DNA of 64,000 nucleotides. Source: JANQTF01 sp041741415. Lineage in GTDB: Bacteria > Bacteroidota > Bacteroidia > J057. Of the stretch, positions 1-9,200 are shown piece by piece. The DNA is taken from positions 7,851 to 71,850 of the forward strand of contig JBGSKC010000041.1 of NCBI GenBank assembly GCA_041741415.1. The letters are read 5' to 3'. Each line of letters starts with the position of its first letter. The first letter of the stretch is position 1. The notes beneath the pieces are model-generated. The model did no database searches and was not told where the DNA came from. It saw only the letters and a program-made list of their open reading frames with translations. A program made the translations under genes and the position numbers.

Positions 1-1058
1 CGCTCGACTTTCTGACCAAATACATCAACAACGCCTCCCCAACAGGGTTTGAAGCTGCGGGTCAGCAAATGTGGCTCGAATACCTCAAACCCTACATCGA
101 CGCCTATGAGGTGGATGCTTACGGCTCTGTTTTTGGCATCATCAACCCCGGCACCGGATACAAGGTTGTGATTGAGGCCCACGCCGATGAGATTTCATGG
201 TTCGTTAACTACATCAACGAGGAAGGCTTCATTTATCTGGTGAGAAATGGCGGTTCCGACCACCAGATTGCCCCTTCGAAGCGGGTGAATATTCATACCT
301 CCCAGGGCCTTGTGAAAGCAGTGTTCGGCTGGCCCGCCATCCACACCCGCGACCGTTCCACCGAAAAAGCACCCAGCACAAGAAACATATTCCTTGACTG
401 TGGTTGCACCAGCCGCAAAGAAGTAGAAGAACTCGGCGTGAAGGTGGGAGATGTGGTCACCTACGAGGATGAGTTCATGGTTCTCAACAACAAATTTTAC
501 GTGGGCCGCGCCCTCGACAACCGCGTTGGCGGCTTTATGATTGCCCAGGTTGCCCGATTGTTGCGTGAGCAGAACATTCAGCTGCCCTTCAGCCTGTACA
601 TTGTGAACTCCGTACAGGAGGAAATTGGCCTGCGCGGCGCAGAAATGATCGCCGAGCGCATTCAGCCTGATGTGGCCATCATCACCGACGTGACCCACGA
701 CACAGGAACGCCGATGATCGACAAAATCGAGAATGGCGATGTGAAAGCAGGCAGGGGGCCTTCCCTCACAGTCGGTCCTGCTGTTCACAACAAGCTGCTC
801 AAACTCATCCAGGACGCTGCTACCGAAAAGGAAATTCCTTTCCAGCGCGAAGCAGCTTCCCGCTCTACCGGAACCGACACCGACGCGTTTGCCTACAGCA
901 ACATGGGGGTTCCTTCCGCCCTGATTTCCCTCCCGCTGCGCTACATGCACACGACGGTGGAAATGGCCCACAAAGAAGACGTCGAAGCGGTAATCCGCCT
1001 TATGCTCGAAGCACTTCAGCGCATTGAGTATCAGCATGATTTCAGGTATTTTTCCTGA
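1..1058 (+). CDS. M42 family metallopeptidase (5' partial)
   Basis: Aminopeptidase of the M42 (glutamyl aminopeptidase / cellulase M-like) family, which trims N-terminal residues from peptides in the cytoplasm with two metal ions. The frame is open from base 3, with family-like sequence (LDFLTKYINNASPTGFE) upstream of the first in-window ATG at 69, so the true start lies outside the window. Numbering from that ATG, likely metal and catalytic residues are H38 in EAHADE, D150 in GRALDNRVGG, E184/E185 in SVQEEIGLRGA, D207 in ITDVTHD and H294 in RYMHTTVE. All expected ligands are present, so it should be active. A hairpin follows the stop codon. Confidence 0.9.
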   Translation, partial: LDFLTKYINNASPTGFEAAGQQMWLEYLKPYIDAYEVDAYGSVFGIINPGTGYKVVIEAHADEISWFVNYINEEGFIYLVRNGGSDHQIAPSKRVNIHTSQGLVKAVFGWPAIHTRDRSTEKAPSTRNIFLDCGCTSRKEVEELGVKVGDVVTYEDEFMVLNNKFYVGRALDNRVGGFMIAQVARLLREQNIQLPFSLYIVNSVQEEIGLRGAEMIAERIQPDVAIITDVTHDTGTPMIDKIENGDVKAGRGPSLTVGPAVHNKLLKLIQDAATEKEIPFQREAASRSTGTDTDAFAYSNMGVPSALISLPLRYMHTTVEMAHKEDVEAVIRLMLEALQRIEYQHDFRYFS

Positions 1059-1123
1059 TCAAAGCTAAGAGGAGCCGGGAACCGGAGGCGAAGCCGTTTG
1101 AGAAGCGGGACGTTGATAAGCGG

Positions 1124-1164
1124 GAGGCGAGGCTGGAATCAAAGAAATTCTCCAGTCTCGCCTC
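1124..1164. terminator. Hairpin between convergent genes
   Basis: Inverted repeat with arms 1124-1137 and 1151-1164 (GAGGCGAGGCTGGA against TCCAGTCTCGCCTC, 14 pairs with one G-T wobble) and a 13-base loop. It lies between the convergent M42 peptidase and the secreted-protein gene. There is no clear T-tract, so termination is inferred from position. The arms use the same word family (gaggcga, gagaagcg, ccggaggcgaagcc) as other intergenic repeats in the window. Confidence 0.45.
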
Positions 1165-1179
1165 TCAACTTCTCGCATC

Positions 1180-1974
1180 CTACTTCCCTCTCCCCTTCGG
1201 CCACTGCTCCTTTCGCCACCAGCCATCCTCCAGATCCCGGCTCACCGTGATCCACATTTTGAAGGGATTGTAGGTGTCGTAGGGATCTAAAGGTAATGAA
1301 TGGTATAATATTGGCGCAAATAACACTGGATCTACCTGTTTTATCTGCCACAAACGGTAGTTGATTGTGATTCTAAATGCGTTTTTTTCAAAGCCTAATC
1401 CCGGATTTATTTCTACTGAATAGGGATTAAAGAGGACCTTTTTCTCGCGATAGGCTTGAAATAGATAGAAGGTTGTTCCTTTTGCCCTCATCCATTTCAA
1501 CCAATTGGCTGAGCCGATGGCATCACAAGAAAAAAAGACTCTTCCACCGTTGGGAAGCTCCCAAAGTCTCTTAGAAAAAGATAAAGAAGTTGAACCCATA
1601 TGAATGAAGTAACCTCCTACAAACACAATATCGGAAGGCACTGAGATTGGATTGTCGAGTAAAGGTACTCTATTAAACGGGCGGGTAAAAGAGTTGATTT
1701 CCAGGCCATACCCTATTCCCAGATCAATGGAAAAGTCTTGACGATATAGGATTGGTTTTGAAATTCCTAGCGAAAACTGCATTGTGGGCATCCCGCCATC
1801 AGCATCTATTAATTCCTGTGCATAACTTTTCGGCCAATCAAACATCCTCCTATCCTGCTGCTGCATCCCCAAACCAATGACCCATCTCATTTTTCCATCA
1901 AAACCCTGAGAAAGGAGCTGAGGAATAAACAGTAGCGTGATTAACCCCAAGGAAAATATGTGCTTCGTCTTCAT
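1180..1974 (-). CDS. Secreted hypothetical protein
   Basis: 264 residues with a clear N-terminal signal peptide (MKTKHIFSLGLITLLFIPQLLSQG), so exported to the periplasm or outer membrane. The mature part has alternating hydrophobic/polar stretches and phrases such as SIDLGIGYGLEI and NAFRITINYRLWQI, which resemble strands of a small outer-membrane beta-barrel; this is inference. It starts 30 bases after the end of the interrupted T9SS protease on the same strand, so the two are probably co-transcribed. Base composition is visibly more AT-rich than most of the window. I do not recognise a family. Confidence 0.7.
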   Translation of the reverse strand: MKTKHIFSLGLITLLFIPQLLSQGFDGKMRWVIGLGMQQQDRRMFDWPKSYAQELIDADGGMPTMQFSLGISKPILYRQDFSIDLGIGYGLEINSFTRPFNRVPLLDNPISVPSDIVFVGGYFIHMGSTSLSFSKRLWELPNGGRVFFSCDAIGSANWLKWMRAKGTTFYLFQAYREKKVLFNPYSVEINPGLGFEKNAFRITINYRLWQIKQVDPVLFAPILYHSLPLDPYDTYNPFKMWITVSRDLEDGWWRKEQWPKGRGK

Positions 1975-2004
1975 TTCAAATTCGATTAACCGTACAACAC
2001 AGGG

Positions 2005-4224
2005 TTAATTGGAAATCCGGATTCTTCTGGTTTCCTGATAGGTCTCAGAAATAAAGCGAACCAGATAAATGCCAGATGCGAGACTGTGAGTGGGAATGGA
2101 AATCCGTGAGGTTGTTATCTGCTCCTGCATCAATAACTGGCCCTGGAGGTTGAGTACCTGCCAGGTACTGGCCTGTGATCGGTAGGATTCCGGAACGGTG
2201 AAAATGAATTCTCCCCCGCCATTAGTCTCGGACGAGGGTTCTTCAAAGACGAAACTCTCCGGATATTCTATCCATACTTCCCCATCCGAGAGCGGTGAGG
2301 GCCCGCAAGTATTATTGGTCTGGATGTAAAAATATCCGCTGCTGCCAGCCGCCGGGCTTGAAGCGGCAGTAAAGGTATTTTTGATACCAATGGTCGTAGT
2401 TTGGGCGACCAGACTTCCCGACCTCGTCCAAACAGCATCGGTAGGGGAGGCTCCCGGAGTATTGTCAATAAAGACATGGAGTTGCTGGCCTGGAAACAGC
2501 TCTATCACAGGACTGGGAGGCAGCGGAGCCGGAAAAGAGAGATAGGTAGCTGGTCCCGGAGGGCCTACATAAAAGCCAGTGCTGATTGTGAGGCTTCCGC
2601 ATCCATTATTTAGCAGGATGGTAAAAACAATGGATCCGAATCCCGAGACAATTCCACTGCTGGGAGTTACCGTCGCACTTGTCCCGGTTCCGGATGAATA
2701 CCGAAACATATCGCGCGGGATCGCCTCCCAGGTCACATCGCCTCCAAAGGAAATGTCAAGCAAAGCTGTCAATTCATCATCTTCGCATAAAAGGTGCGTG
2801 ACACCCAATGAGCTGGCAGTAGTGATCGAAGGAATTCTGACTCCATCTAGTGTGGTGGCTCCCGTTCCGGTTGGGTCTAGCCAGTCGCTTAGACGGGTAT
2901 CAGAGGTGCCGCCGCCTGTCCAGGAGTCAAAAAAAAATTTTGGAAACCCTAGGTTATGTATATCAGAATCTTCACAAGTAAGCGTTGGATCACCTCCCCA
3001 TATCTGAGCGATAATCCGGTGAGAAGAATTGAACAATGGGCCACCTGACGAACCTCGTTCCGCAAAACCGTCTTCAAACACGATATCTAACCAGCTGGGA
3101 GCACCTGCAATTTGATTGGGTATGGGAGGATAGGTAGCTGTTGGATTATCATAATCTACCGATATTTTTTTCACATCACCAGCAGGATGATGAATGCAGG
3201 TCGTGGGCGAAGGAAAAGAATTTGTTCTGTCCCATCCAGCCATTGCTACATTATTTTGTCCTAATAAGCTTCCATTCAACTCTAGCAAAATAAAATCTGT
3301 TTGAGCCCAGCCTGCTCGAAATTCAGCCCCAGAATATGAAAGCCAACTCGTTGGCTCTGTGGTACAGCTAATTGATTGAACTTCGTACCCAAATCGAAAT
3401 ACATAGGAGGATAGGCTTGATTCTTCAAGTGGATCGATTATATGATTCATCGGAGTGAGATCTATCGTATGGAAGGCAGTTAGAAAATAGGGTGTTAAGC
3501 TATTGCATGTATTATTGATCAATGAACCAGTGAACTTTCCACTACTACTGAGCACCATTCCCACAGCATCTCTTTCCAACTCCCAGCCTGCACCCAAGGG
3601 TGAGCAGTTAATATTAATATTGCAAGGAGCTGAATCTCCAAAACCTCTCTGGCTTTGGGAGCCATACCCATGCACCGCCTCATCCACCTCTAACACAAAA
3701 GCCCCAACCTGTGAACTCGGCATTCGCACAGCGATGACTACTTCTTCGCCATAAATCACATCTGAGGCATAAATGCCTTCATGGACATGGGTAGCCGTGA
3801 TCGGCCCCATCACCATAAAGCCAGTCGGTGCAAACAGATACATCTCAGCGTTTTTCGGAAGATACACATCCCGAAACACAAATGAAAGCGAGGTGGCACC
3901 CGCCGAGCGGATTTTCATCACCCAAATGGGCCAGGCCGTGCCTGTTTCCTGCCAGGTCCCGTCCTGCTCATCCAAATCCGTGGCGATTTCCAGCCCGAAG
4001 CGGTTGCGCGGGTTACCCGTTCGCTCATCTTCCCGAATGGCCTGGGCCACATCCACAGCCGGAAGCAACTAAGCCACAGGCAATTGATCAGGTGCCCAGG
4101 GCAAATAGTCGGTTAATGCCTCGTTCTGGCCCAGCACATGGGTCCACACCTGGGCAACAGACGAAACAGGCAACACGAAGAGCAGGGCCACAAGCAGGCC
4201 CGCCCCCAAAAGAGGTAGTCTCAT
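2005..4224 (-). pseudogene. T9SS-sorted trypsin-like serine protease, interrupted by an in-frame TAG
   Basis: Reading from ATG 4222-4224 gives a signal peptide (MRLPLLGAGLLVALLFVLP, SSVAQ) and 51 codons, then TAG at 4069-4071. The same frame continues without a shift to 2005. The downstream part (687 residues if restarted at TTG 4066-4068) begins LLPAVDVAQAIREDE, a block that in intact relatives follows the leader directly. Next come a lysyl-endopeptidase / trypsin-like domain with His in LTAFHTID, Asp in QTDFILLEL and Ser in RGSSGGPLF, Ig/PKD-like segments, and a C-terminal T9SS sorting domain ending YLVRFISETYQETRRIRISN. With the stop, the leader is separated from the enzyme and no secreted protease should form, unless the TAG is read through or is a sequencing error. 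The middle of the gene is more AT-rich than its ends. Confidence 0.8.
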
Positions 4225-4392
4225 AGCAAGATGCTGTTAGGTTAATTTTTGAAAGTAGAAAGGCAATCTATACCCCCCCCCTGAAAAATGCAAGCGGGTG
4301 AAGAAATATTTTTCGCCTTTCCCATGTCAGGGCTTGGATGCGAGGGCCGGGAACCGAAAACCGGGACTGGAAAGGCTTCGCCGGTTCGCAGG

Positions 4393-4487
4393 AACCCACC
4401 CCTGGCCCCTCCGCAGGAGGGGAAAGTGATTCGTGGCATCGCCTGGGCTCTTAAGTCCCCTCTTGGGAGGGGATTTAGGGGTGGGTT
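4393..4487. repeat. Three-way-junction palindromic repeat
   Basis: An outer stem pairs 4393-4403 (AACCCACCCCT) with 4477-4487 (AGGGGTGGGTT), 11 perfect pairs. Inside sit two hairpins: 4406-4412 / 4416-4422 (CCCCTCC-GCA-GGAGGGG) and 4456-4462 / 4467-4473 (TCCCCTC / GAGGGGA). The element lies in a 482-base gene-free stretch upstream of the interrupted protease and past the end of the ribokinase gene. It looks like a small non-coding repeat of the REP/MITE type; no coding function is seen. Confidence 0.6.
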
Positions 4488-4538
4488 TCAAGGTAAAAAG
4501 ACCGCTTCGTTGGGAGAAGCTAGACAAAAACGACAGTA

Positions 4539-4560
4539 GAGACGCGATTCATCGCGTCTC
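4539..4560. repeat. Perfect 10-bp palindrome
   Basis: GAGACGCGAT (4539-4548) and ATCGCGTCTC (4551-4560) are exact inverted repeats around a 2-base TC centre. Without a T-tract it is more likely part of the local repeat cluster than a terminator, although it lies beyond the 3' end of the ribokinase gene. Confidence 0.55.
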
Positions 4561-4589
4561 CCGAAAGGCGAAGCAAGCGATAGGTTGCG

Positions 4590-4665
4590 CATCCTTCGGC
4601 GACGGCCTGAAGGCCTGCTCAGGATGACGCAACGACAGCCTAAAGGCCTGCTCAGGATGACGCAA
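4590..4665. repeat. Two-stem repeat element with tandem partial copy
   Basis: On the minus strand the element reads stem CATCCT / AGGATG, loop GAGCA, inner stem GGCCT / AGGCC, loop GTCGCCGA. The same invariant loops occur at 34668-34711 and 34723-34765. Here 33 bases (4600-4632) are repeated in tandem at 4633-4665 with 31 of 33 identical. The first unit carries the full two-stem fold; the second keeps the inner stem and the right half only. Confidence 0.7.
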
Positions 4666-4706
4666 AACATGAACTTACCAGCCCAAACCAGCTTTTGGTG
4701 ATCCCT

Positions 4707-5639
4707 TCACCCCCCGTGCAGTTCCAGAAAATTCCTGATCATCAACCGCTCGGGAGCGGAGGTTTGGGAGCCGCTTTTGGCTACCGAGAGGGAGGCGGCT
4801 GCGCTGGCAAACCGCATGGCCTGCCGCATGTTGTCGCCGTCGGCAAGGCGAACGGCCAGGGTGCCGCAAAGCACATCGCCAGCGCCCGTGGTATCGACGG
4901 GCGTTACCGGAAATGACGGGATCACTTCCATGCCCTGCTCATCGCTGAGCAAGGCACCCCGCGCCCCCATCGAAATCACCACCCGGCGGGGACCCATGCT
5001 GCGAAGCTGCTGCGCCGCCTGGATACGGTCTTCGTGCCGGTTGAGCGGCCGCTTGCAAATCAGTCCCGCTTCCAAGCTGTTGACCACCAGGGTATCGACG
5101 AGGGCGAGAATTTCCCTGGGCATCTCGCGGGCGGGTGCGGCATTGAACAACACCGGAACACCCAGGCTGTGGGCCTTGCGAATGGCATAAAAAGCTGAAT
5201 CGAAAGGAATTTCCAGTTGCACAAGCACCATGGCGGCCTCGGCAAAACGCGCTTCAGCGGCATCAATGTGGGCAGGGCTCAGGCGTTCATTGGCACCCGG
5301 GGCCAGGGAAATGGCATTTTCGCCAAACCGGTCCACCGTGATCAGGGCTACCCCGGTGGGCGTTCCGCTGATGACGTGGATGTGCTCCACATGAATGCCT
5401 TCCTGGGCAAGCTGGTTGATGGCACCCTGCCCGAAAGGATCGGCACCTACGCAGGCAATCAGGCTCACATCGCCGCCGGCGCGGGCGGCAGCCACACACT
5501 GGTTGGCTCCCTTGCCGCCCTGTGTTCGTGAGAATAATCCTTCCCCTACCGTTTCTCCGGGTTTGGGAATCCTGGGAAGCCTAACCACCATGTCGGTGTT
5601 TGCGCTGCCAATGACTACGATGCGGGGCCGTTTGATCAT
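4707..5639 (-). CDS. rbsK: Ribokinase (PfkB family)
   Basis: 310 residues, usual length for ribokinase, which phosphorylates D-ribose to ribose 5-phosphate with ATP in the cytoplasm. Visible motifs are the N-terminal VVIGSANTDMVVRLPRIPKP, the first PfkB signature GGKGANQCVAAARAG (residues 41-55), and the second signature DTTGAGD (249-255), whose last Asp is the catalytic base. It lies 79 bases downstream of the sialate O-acetylesterase gene on the same strand and may share its transcript, which would suit a sugar-scavenging role. Specificity for ribose over another sugar or nucleoside is the best guess from overall similarity and is not proven. Confidence 0.85.
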   Translation of the reverse strand: MIKRPRIVVIGSANTDMVVRLPRIPKPGETVGEGLFSRTQGGKGANQCVAAARAGGDVSLIACVGADPFGQGAINQLAQEGIHVEHIHVISGTPTGVALITVDRFGENAISLAPGANERLSPAHIDAAEARFAEAAMVLVQLEIPFDSAFYAIRKAHSLGVPVLFNAAPAREMPREILALVDTLVVNSLEAGLICKRPLNRHEDRIQAAQQLRSMGPRRVVISMGARGALLSDEQGMEVIPSFPVTPVDTTGAGDVLCGTLAVRLADGDNMRQAMRFASAAASLSVAKSGSQTSAPERLMIRNFLELHGG

Positions 5640-5718
5640 GATTCATTCGTCACTGCAAACTTACACGCATCTTTTGGGAAAGAGAAACCCGGCGATCGCT
5701 GAATCTTCCCTCCTTGCC

Positions 5719-7671
5719 TCATGGCTGGGTAATTCCCTTCCAGTCATCCGTCCGGAACGGGCTGGCAGGCAGGCCTTCAGCATTGTAGAGGTTCACATCC
5801 TCGGGGTTGTCGGCCCAGCCGTAGCGCACCGCCACCGGGTTGGGAACCTTTGGCGAAACCACCGTTACCTGGTCTTCGTCGATCCAGGCCTGAGCCCAGT
5901 GCCACACGCGGTCTTCGCCTGCGATGGCGAATCCCCGCACATAGCCATATTTATCCTTCGCCATCAAACCGCCGCCCACATTGTCGAAGCGGAGAAAGGC
6001 CATGCCATTATCAAAGGTAGCCTCGGCGAAGGTGGGGCCTGAGTAAACCAGATCTTGTTGGTAAGCCACATGCAGTGCTGCCAGGGCGAGGCGTTTGCCC
6101 ACATCCTGCTTGTTTCTTGGGTGAATGTCTTCAGCCTCGCCAATATCGATGATCACGGCTTCGCCAGTGCGGGGCAGGCTCAGGGTTATGTGCTGGGCTT
6201 CGCGAAGCTCGGCCCAGTCGCTCTCGCCCGGTTCTGGTTTGGCTGCCCGAAAATTAGCCAGCTGCACCCACAAAAAGGCAAAATCGTCGTTCCACTGTGC
6301 CCGCCAGTCTTCAATCATCAGAGGGAAAATGCGCCGATATTGATAGGCCCTGTCGGCATTCGATTCGCCCTGGTACCAGATGGCGCCGCGAATGGAAAAT
6401 GGCAGCAAGGGCACGATCATCCCATTAAACAGAAGTGCAGGGGCATCGTTGGGGCCGGCCAGTTGCTGCATGGTGGCCTCACTACTGGGCCCGGGCCGAA
6501 ATCGCCATTCGCCATCCAGCGCCAACTTTCTCGCTGCGGTTGACAGCACCATGACGCCCGCATTGGCATAAATGCCGCCGCCGCCGCCCGTGTCCAACAC
6601 GCGTATTGCGATGACATTGGTCCCTTCCTTCAGCACAGCCGCCGGGACTTCGTACTGTCTGTCCACGTTGTAGCCATTCGTCTGCCCCACCAGCTGACCG
6701 TTAACCCAGGTCTGGTCTGCGTCGTCGATGGGGCCGAGGGCCAGGCTGGCGGGCCCTGCAAGGTCTTCTTCTGTGAGGGTAATTTCTTTCCGGAACCAGA
6801 CCACTCCGTCAAACTGCGGCAGGCCCTTGTTTTCCCACAAACCGGGCAGGGCCATGGTTTGCCAGCCGCTGGTGGAAAAACCGGGGGCCGCCCAAAGCCC
6901 GGTTGTGCCCTGGATGTCGGGGCCCTGGTCGGGAAACTGGCTGAACAACGCCTCAAGGGTCTCTCTCGTTTTTTGGGTTCGCCTGACTAAATAATCGGCG
7001 AGGGAATTGTTGGCAAATTCCTGAAAATCAGGGTCCTGGCTAATGGCTTCGATGCTTGTCCAGGTTTCGGACACGGTGCCTCCCCAGTTCGAGCCAATCA
7101 GGCCGATGGCCACCCCCAGCTCTGGCTGGAGTTCGCGGGCCATGAAGTAGGCCACAGCGGAGAAATTGGAAATGGTGCCTGGCGAGCAAACGGCCCAGGG
7201 CTGCTGGCCATCTGGAAACTGCTGCTGAGGACTGGTGGCAAGGCGGTGAGGAACGTCAAAAAAGCGGATCATGGGGTGATTGGCTGCGGCAATTTCCGCC
7301 TCCGCGTTGTTGACGGCGCTCAGCGGCCATTCCATGTTCGACTGCCCTGAACAAAGCCACACCTCGCCAATCCAGATATCCTTTGCCCGGAAAACATCCT
7401 TTTTTGCTGAAATGACCAGCTCAAATGGACCTCCGGCTGGCTGAGCAGGGAGCCGGAGCAGCCATTTGCCATCTGCCCCTGCTTTGACGGTTCCTTCCAG
7501 CGAAGCAAGCTGCACCCGCACCGTTTCCTTCGGTTTGGCCCAACCCCAGATCACCAGCTCTTTCTCCCGCTGGAACACCATGTGGTCGCTGAACAAAGGC
7601 GGAACCTGAAGCTGGGCAAATGCCTGCATTCCGCTGAAAATCAACAAAAAAAGCGCTGCGGATGGTTTCAT
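5719..7671 (-). CDS. Sialate O-acetylesterase family protein
   Basis: 650 residues, usual for the sialic-acid O-acetylesterase (DUF303/SASA) family, which removes acetyl groups from sialic acids or plant polysaccharides. The signal peptide MKPSAALFLLIFSGMQAFAQ points to export. The SGNH nucleophile is in WLCSGQSNMEW (Ser111). The conserved block IWYQGESNADRAY follows near the middle, and EAEDIHPRNK near residue 550 holds the catalytic Asp and His. A galactose-binding jelly-roll-like insertion (GVVWFRKEITLTEEDLAGPA) splits the esterase domain, as is common in the family. It starts 39 bases after the DUF4153 gene and precedes ribokinase. Confidence 0.9.
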   Translation of the reverse strand: MKPSAALFLLIFSGMQAFAQLQVPPLFSDHMVFQREKELVIWGWAKPKETVRVQLASLEGTVKAGADGKWLLRLPAQPAGGPFELVISAKKDVFRAKDIWIGEVWLCSGQSNMEWPLSAVNNAEAEIAAANHPMIRFFDVPHRLATSPQQQFPDGQQPWAVCSPGTISNFSAVAYFMARELQPELGVAIGLIGSNWGGTVSETWTSIEAISQDPDFQEFANNSLADYLVRRTQKTRETLEALFSQFPDQGPDIQGTTGLWAAPGFSTSGWQTMALPGLWENKGLPQFDGVVWFRKEITLTEEDLAGPASLALGPIDDADQTWVNGQLVGQTNGYNVDRQYEVPAAVLKEGTNVIAIRVLDTGGGGGIYANAGVMVLSTAARKLALDGEWRFRPGPSSEATMQQLAGPNDAPALLFNGMIVPLLPFSIRGAIWYQGESNADRAYQYRRIFPLMIEDWRAQWNDDFAFLWVQLANFRAAKPEPGESDWAELREAQHITLSLPRTGEAVIIDIGEAEDIHPRNKQDVGKRLALAALHVAYQQDLVYSGPTFAEATFDNGMAFLRFDNVGGGLMAKDKYGYVRGFAIAGEDRVWHWAQAWIDEDQVTVVSPKVPNPVAVRYGWADNPEDVNLYNAEGLPASPFRTDDWKGITQP

Positions 7672-7710
7672 GACGATTGAAAATTGAGGTCTGATATGCA
7701 GGTCCGGGAG

Positions 7711-8955
7711 TCAGTCAAAGCCAAAAATCACGGGAAAGAGAAACACCACCACCACAGTCCACAGGCTGTAGAGCGGCAGGTAGGCGGCGATGGTTTGTTC
7801 TACTTTGGGGAGTTGCTCCGGGTCGCGCAGGGTGGCGCCCAGGCGAAGAGTCACCAGCACGAGATTGGTGAGGATCAGCAAATTGCCGCCAAGTACGGCC
7901 AGTTTATTCGGCGAAACACCCCACTCTGCAATGCGAAACACAATGGCCGAAAGCGCTACCAGGTTGACGATGATGGTGACAGCAGCCAGCAGAAACACGA
8001 TGACGCGGGAAATGATGGTGCTACGCGCCTGGCTGGATTCGCTGAGGGCAAACAGCACTATGGCCATGACCCCGATCAGCAGGGCGTTGAAGAGAAGCAG
8101 AAACTCACGGTCGTTGTAGGGATCCTTGCCGGAAAACACCACCGTGACCAGATACACCACGAGGGTAACGAGCACTAACGGGCTGAAAATGGTGGCAATC
8201 ACAGGCGAAACCCTGCTCACCAGTTGCGGGTTGGTCTGGGTGACGTAGGTTCCCACGACAGGGGCTGCCACCAGGCCGAAAACAACCACATAGTTGAGGT
8301 AGAAGTCTTCGATGTTCACCTCGATCAGCGAAAACAACCCGAAGGTCACTCCGGTGAGGATGCCCCCGGCGATGAGGATGAGGCCGGTGATGATGACGAG
8401 ATCGGCATTGAAGCGCAGAAATTCGATCCGGCGGAAGGGCTGCTTCCATTCCGTGTGGCCATACACCCAGCCCAGCACCGACCAGAGCAGGAAGGGCAGG
8501 TGAATACAGGCGAGGGTGAGCGTGTGGGCATCTCCCTTCTCCGGCAGGAGGTTGATGTAGATTCCGGCCAGGAGGGTGATGCCAAAGGCAATGATGCCCG
8601 TTTTGGTGTCGGAGTTGCGCTTCCAGGCGAAATAGGCCGTGAGAAACGGAAACACCAGCAGGCCGATGTTCCGGGCGAAAAACTGATCCTCTTCCAGGCC
8701 AAACCAGGCCGGAATTTTTGCCACACAGCCTGCAATGAGAGACAATACCACCACCAGCCCCAGCTCCTCACGGCTGCCCCATTCCATGCCGGGCGCTTTA
8801 TAGGAAAGGCGTTCATACCAGAAGCCCGCCGCCGGGTGAGACTGGATCTCCCCGTGCAAAGCCATGAAATGGTTTCGGAAGGCGGTCTTGTCAGACTGGT
8901 AAAGGCGCTCCAGTACAGCAGGGTGGTCAAGGTGAGACAGGATCGTTTCTTTCAT
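7711..8955 (-). CDS. DUF4153-like polytopic membrane protein
   Basis: 414 residues from ATG 8953-8955. The open frame runs further up to 9138, but that extra part is Cys/Gly-rich and unlike a protein start, so I use MKETILSHLDHPAVLERLYQ. After a soluble head of about 75 residues it has roughly ten to twelve hydrophobic helices in the inner membrane (for example LGLVVVLSLIAGCVAKIPAW and LVIITGLILIAGGILTGVTF). The pattern, including FNALLIGVMAIVLFALSE, fits DUF4153 proteins of unknown function. It is the first gene of a co-directional set with the esterase and ribokinase. Confidence 0.7.
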   Translation of the reverse strand: MKETILSHLDHPAVLERLYQSDKTAFRNHFMALHGEIQSHPAAGFWYERLSYKAPGMEWGSREELGLVVVLSLIAGCVAKIPAWFGLEEDQFFARNIGLLVFPFLTAYFAWKRNSDTKTGIIAFGITLLAGIYINLLPEKGDAHTLTLACIHLPFLLWSVLGWVYGHTEWKQPFRRIEFLRFNADLVIITGLILIAGGILTGVTFGLFSLIEVNIEDFYLNYVVVFGLVAAPVVGTYVTQTNPQLVSRVSPVIATIFSPLVLVTLVVYLVTVVFSGKDPYNDREFLLLFNALLIGVMAIVLFALSESSQARSTIISRVIVFLLAAVTIIVNLVALSAIVFRIAEWGVSPNKLAVLGGNLLILTNLVLVTLRLGATLRDPEQLPKVEQTIAAYLPLYSLWTVVVVFLFPVIFGFD

Positions 8956-9200
8956 GTTGAGATCGGAAGAAGGCAACAATCTCAAAAGGTACGCAGTTCC
9001 CAAACCATACACCAGCAATGCTGCACACGGGGCAGGCAGGCAGTGGCTTTTCCCCGACGGATTCCCATTGAAAGCACCACCTGCTCCCAGCGAATTTGCT
9101 CCAGAAAAGGTCTTGGCAAAGAAGTTTTCGCCTAACATGCTTGATCGGCAAGCCAGGATTCCTTTCTTCAGTTCCCTGACCCACCCCTCAACACCCTTCT

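Noticed and set aside
195..1037. 280-codon open frame antisense to the M42 peptidase
   Set aside because: The plus-strand peptidase has all metal ligands; the antisense frame has no motif.
8224..9135. 303-codon open frame antisense to the DUF4153 gene
   Set aside because: Mirror image of a membrane protein, no domain, and it runs into the non-coding gap.
8956..9138. N-terminal extension of the DUF4153 gene
   Set aside because: The extra 61 residues are Gly/Cys-rich with no family likeness; the ATG at 8955 gives a typical start.
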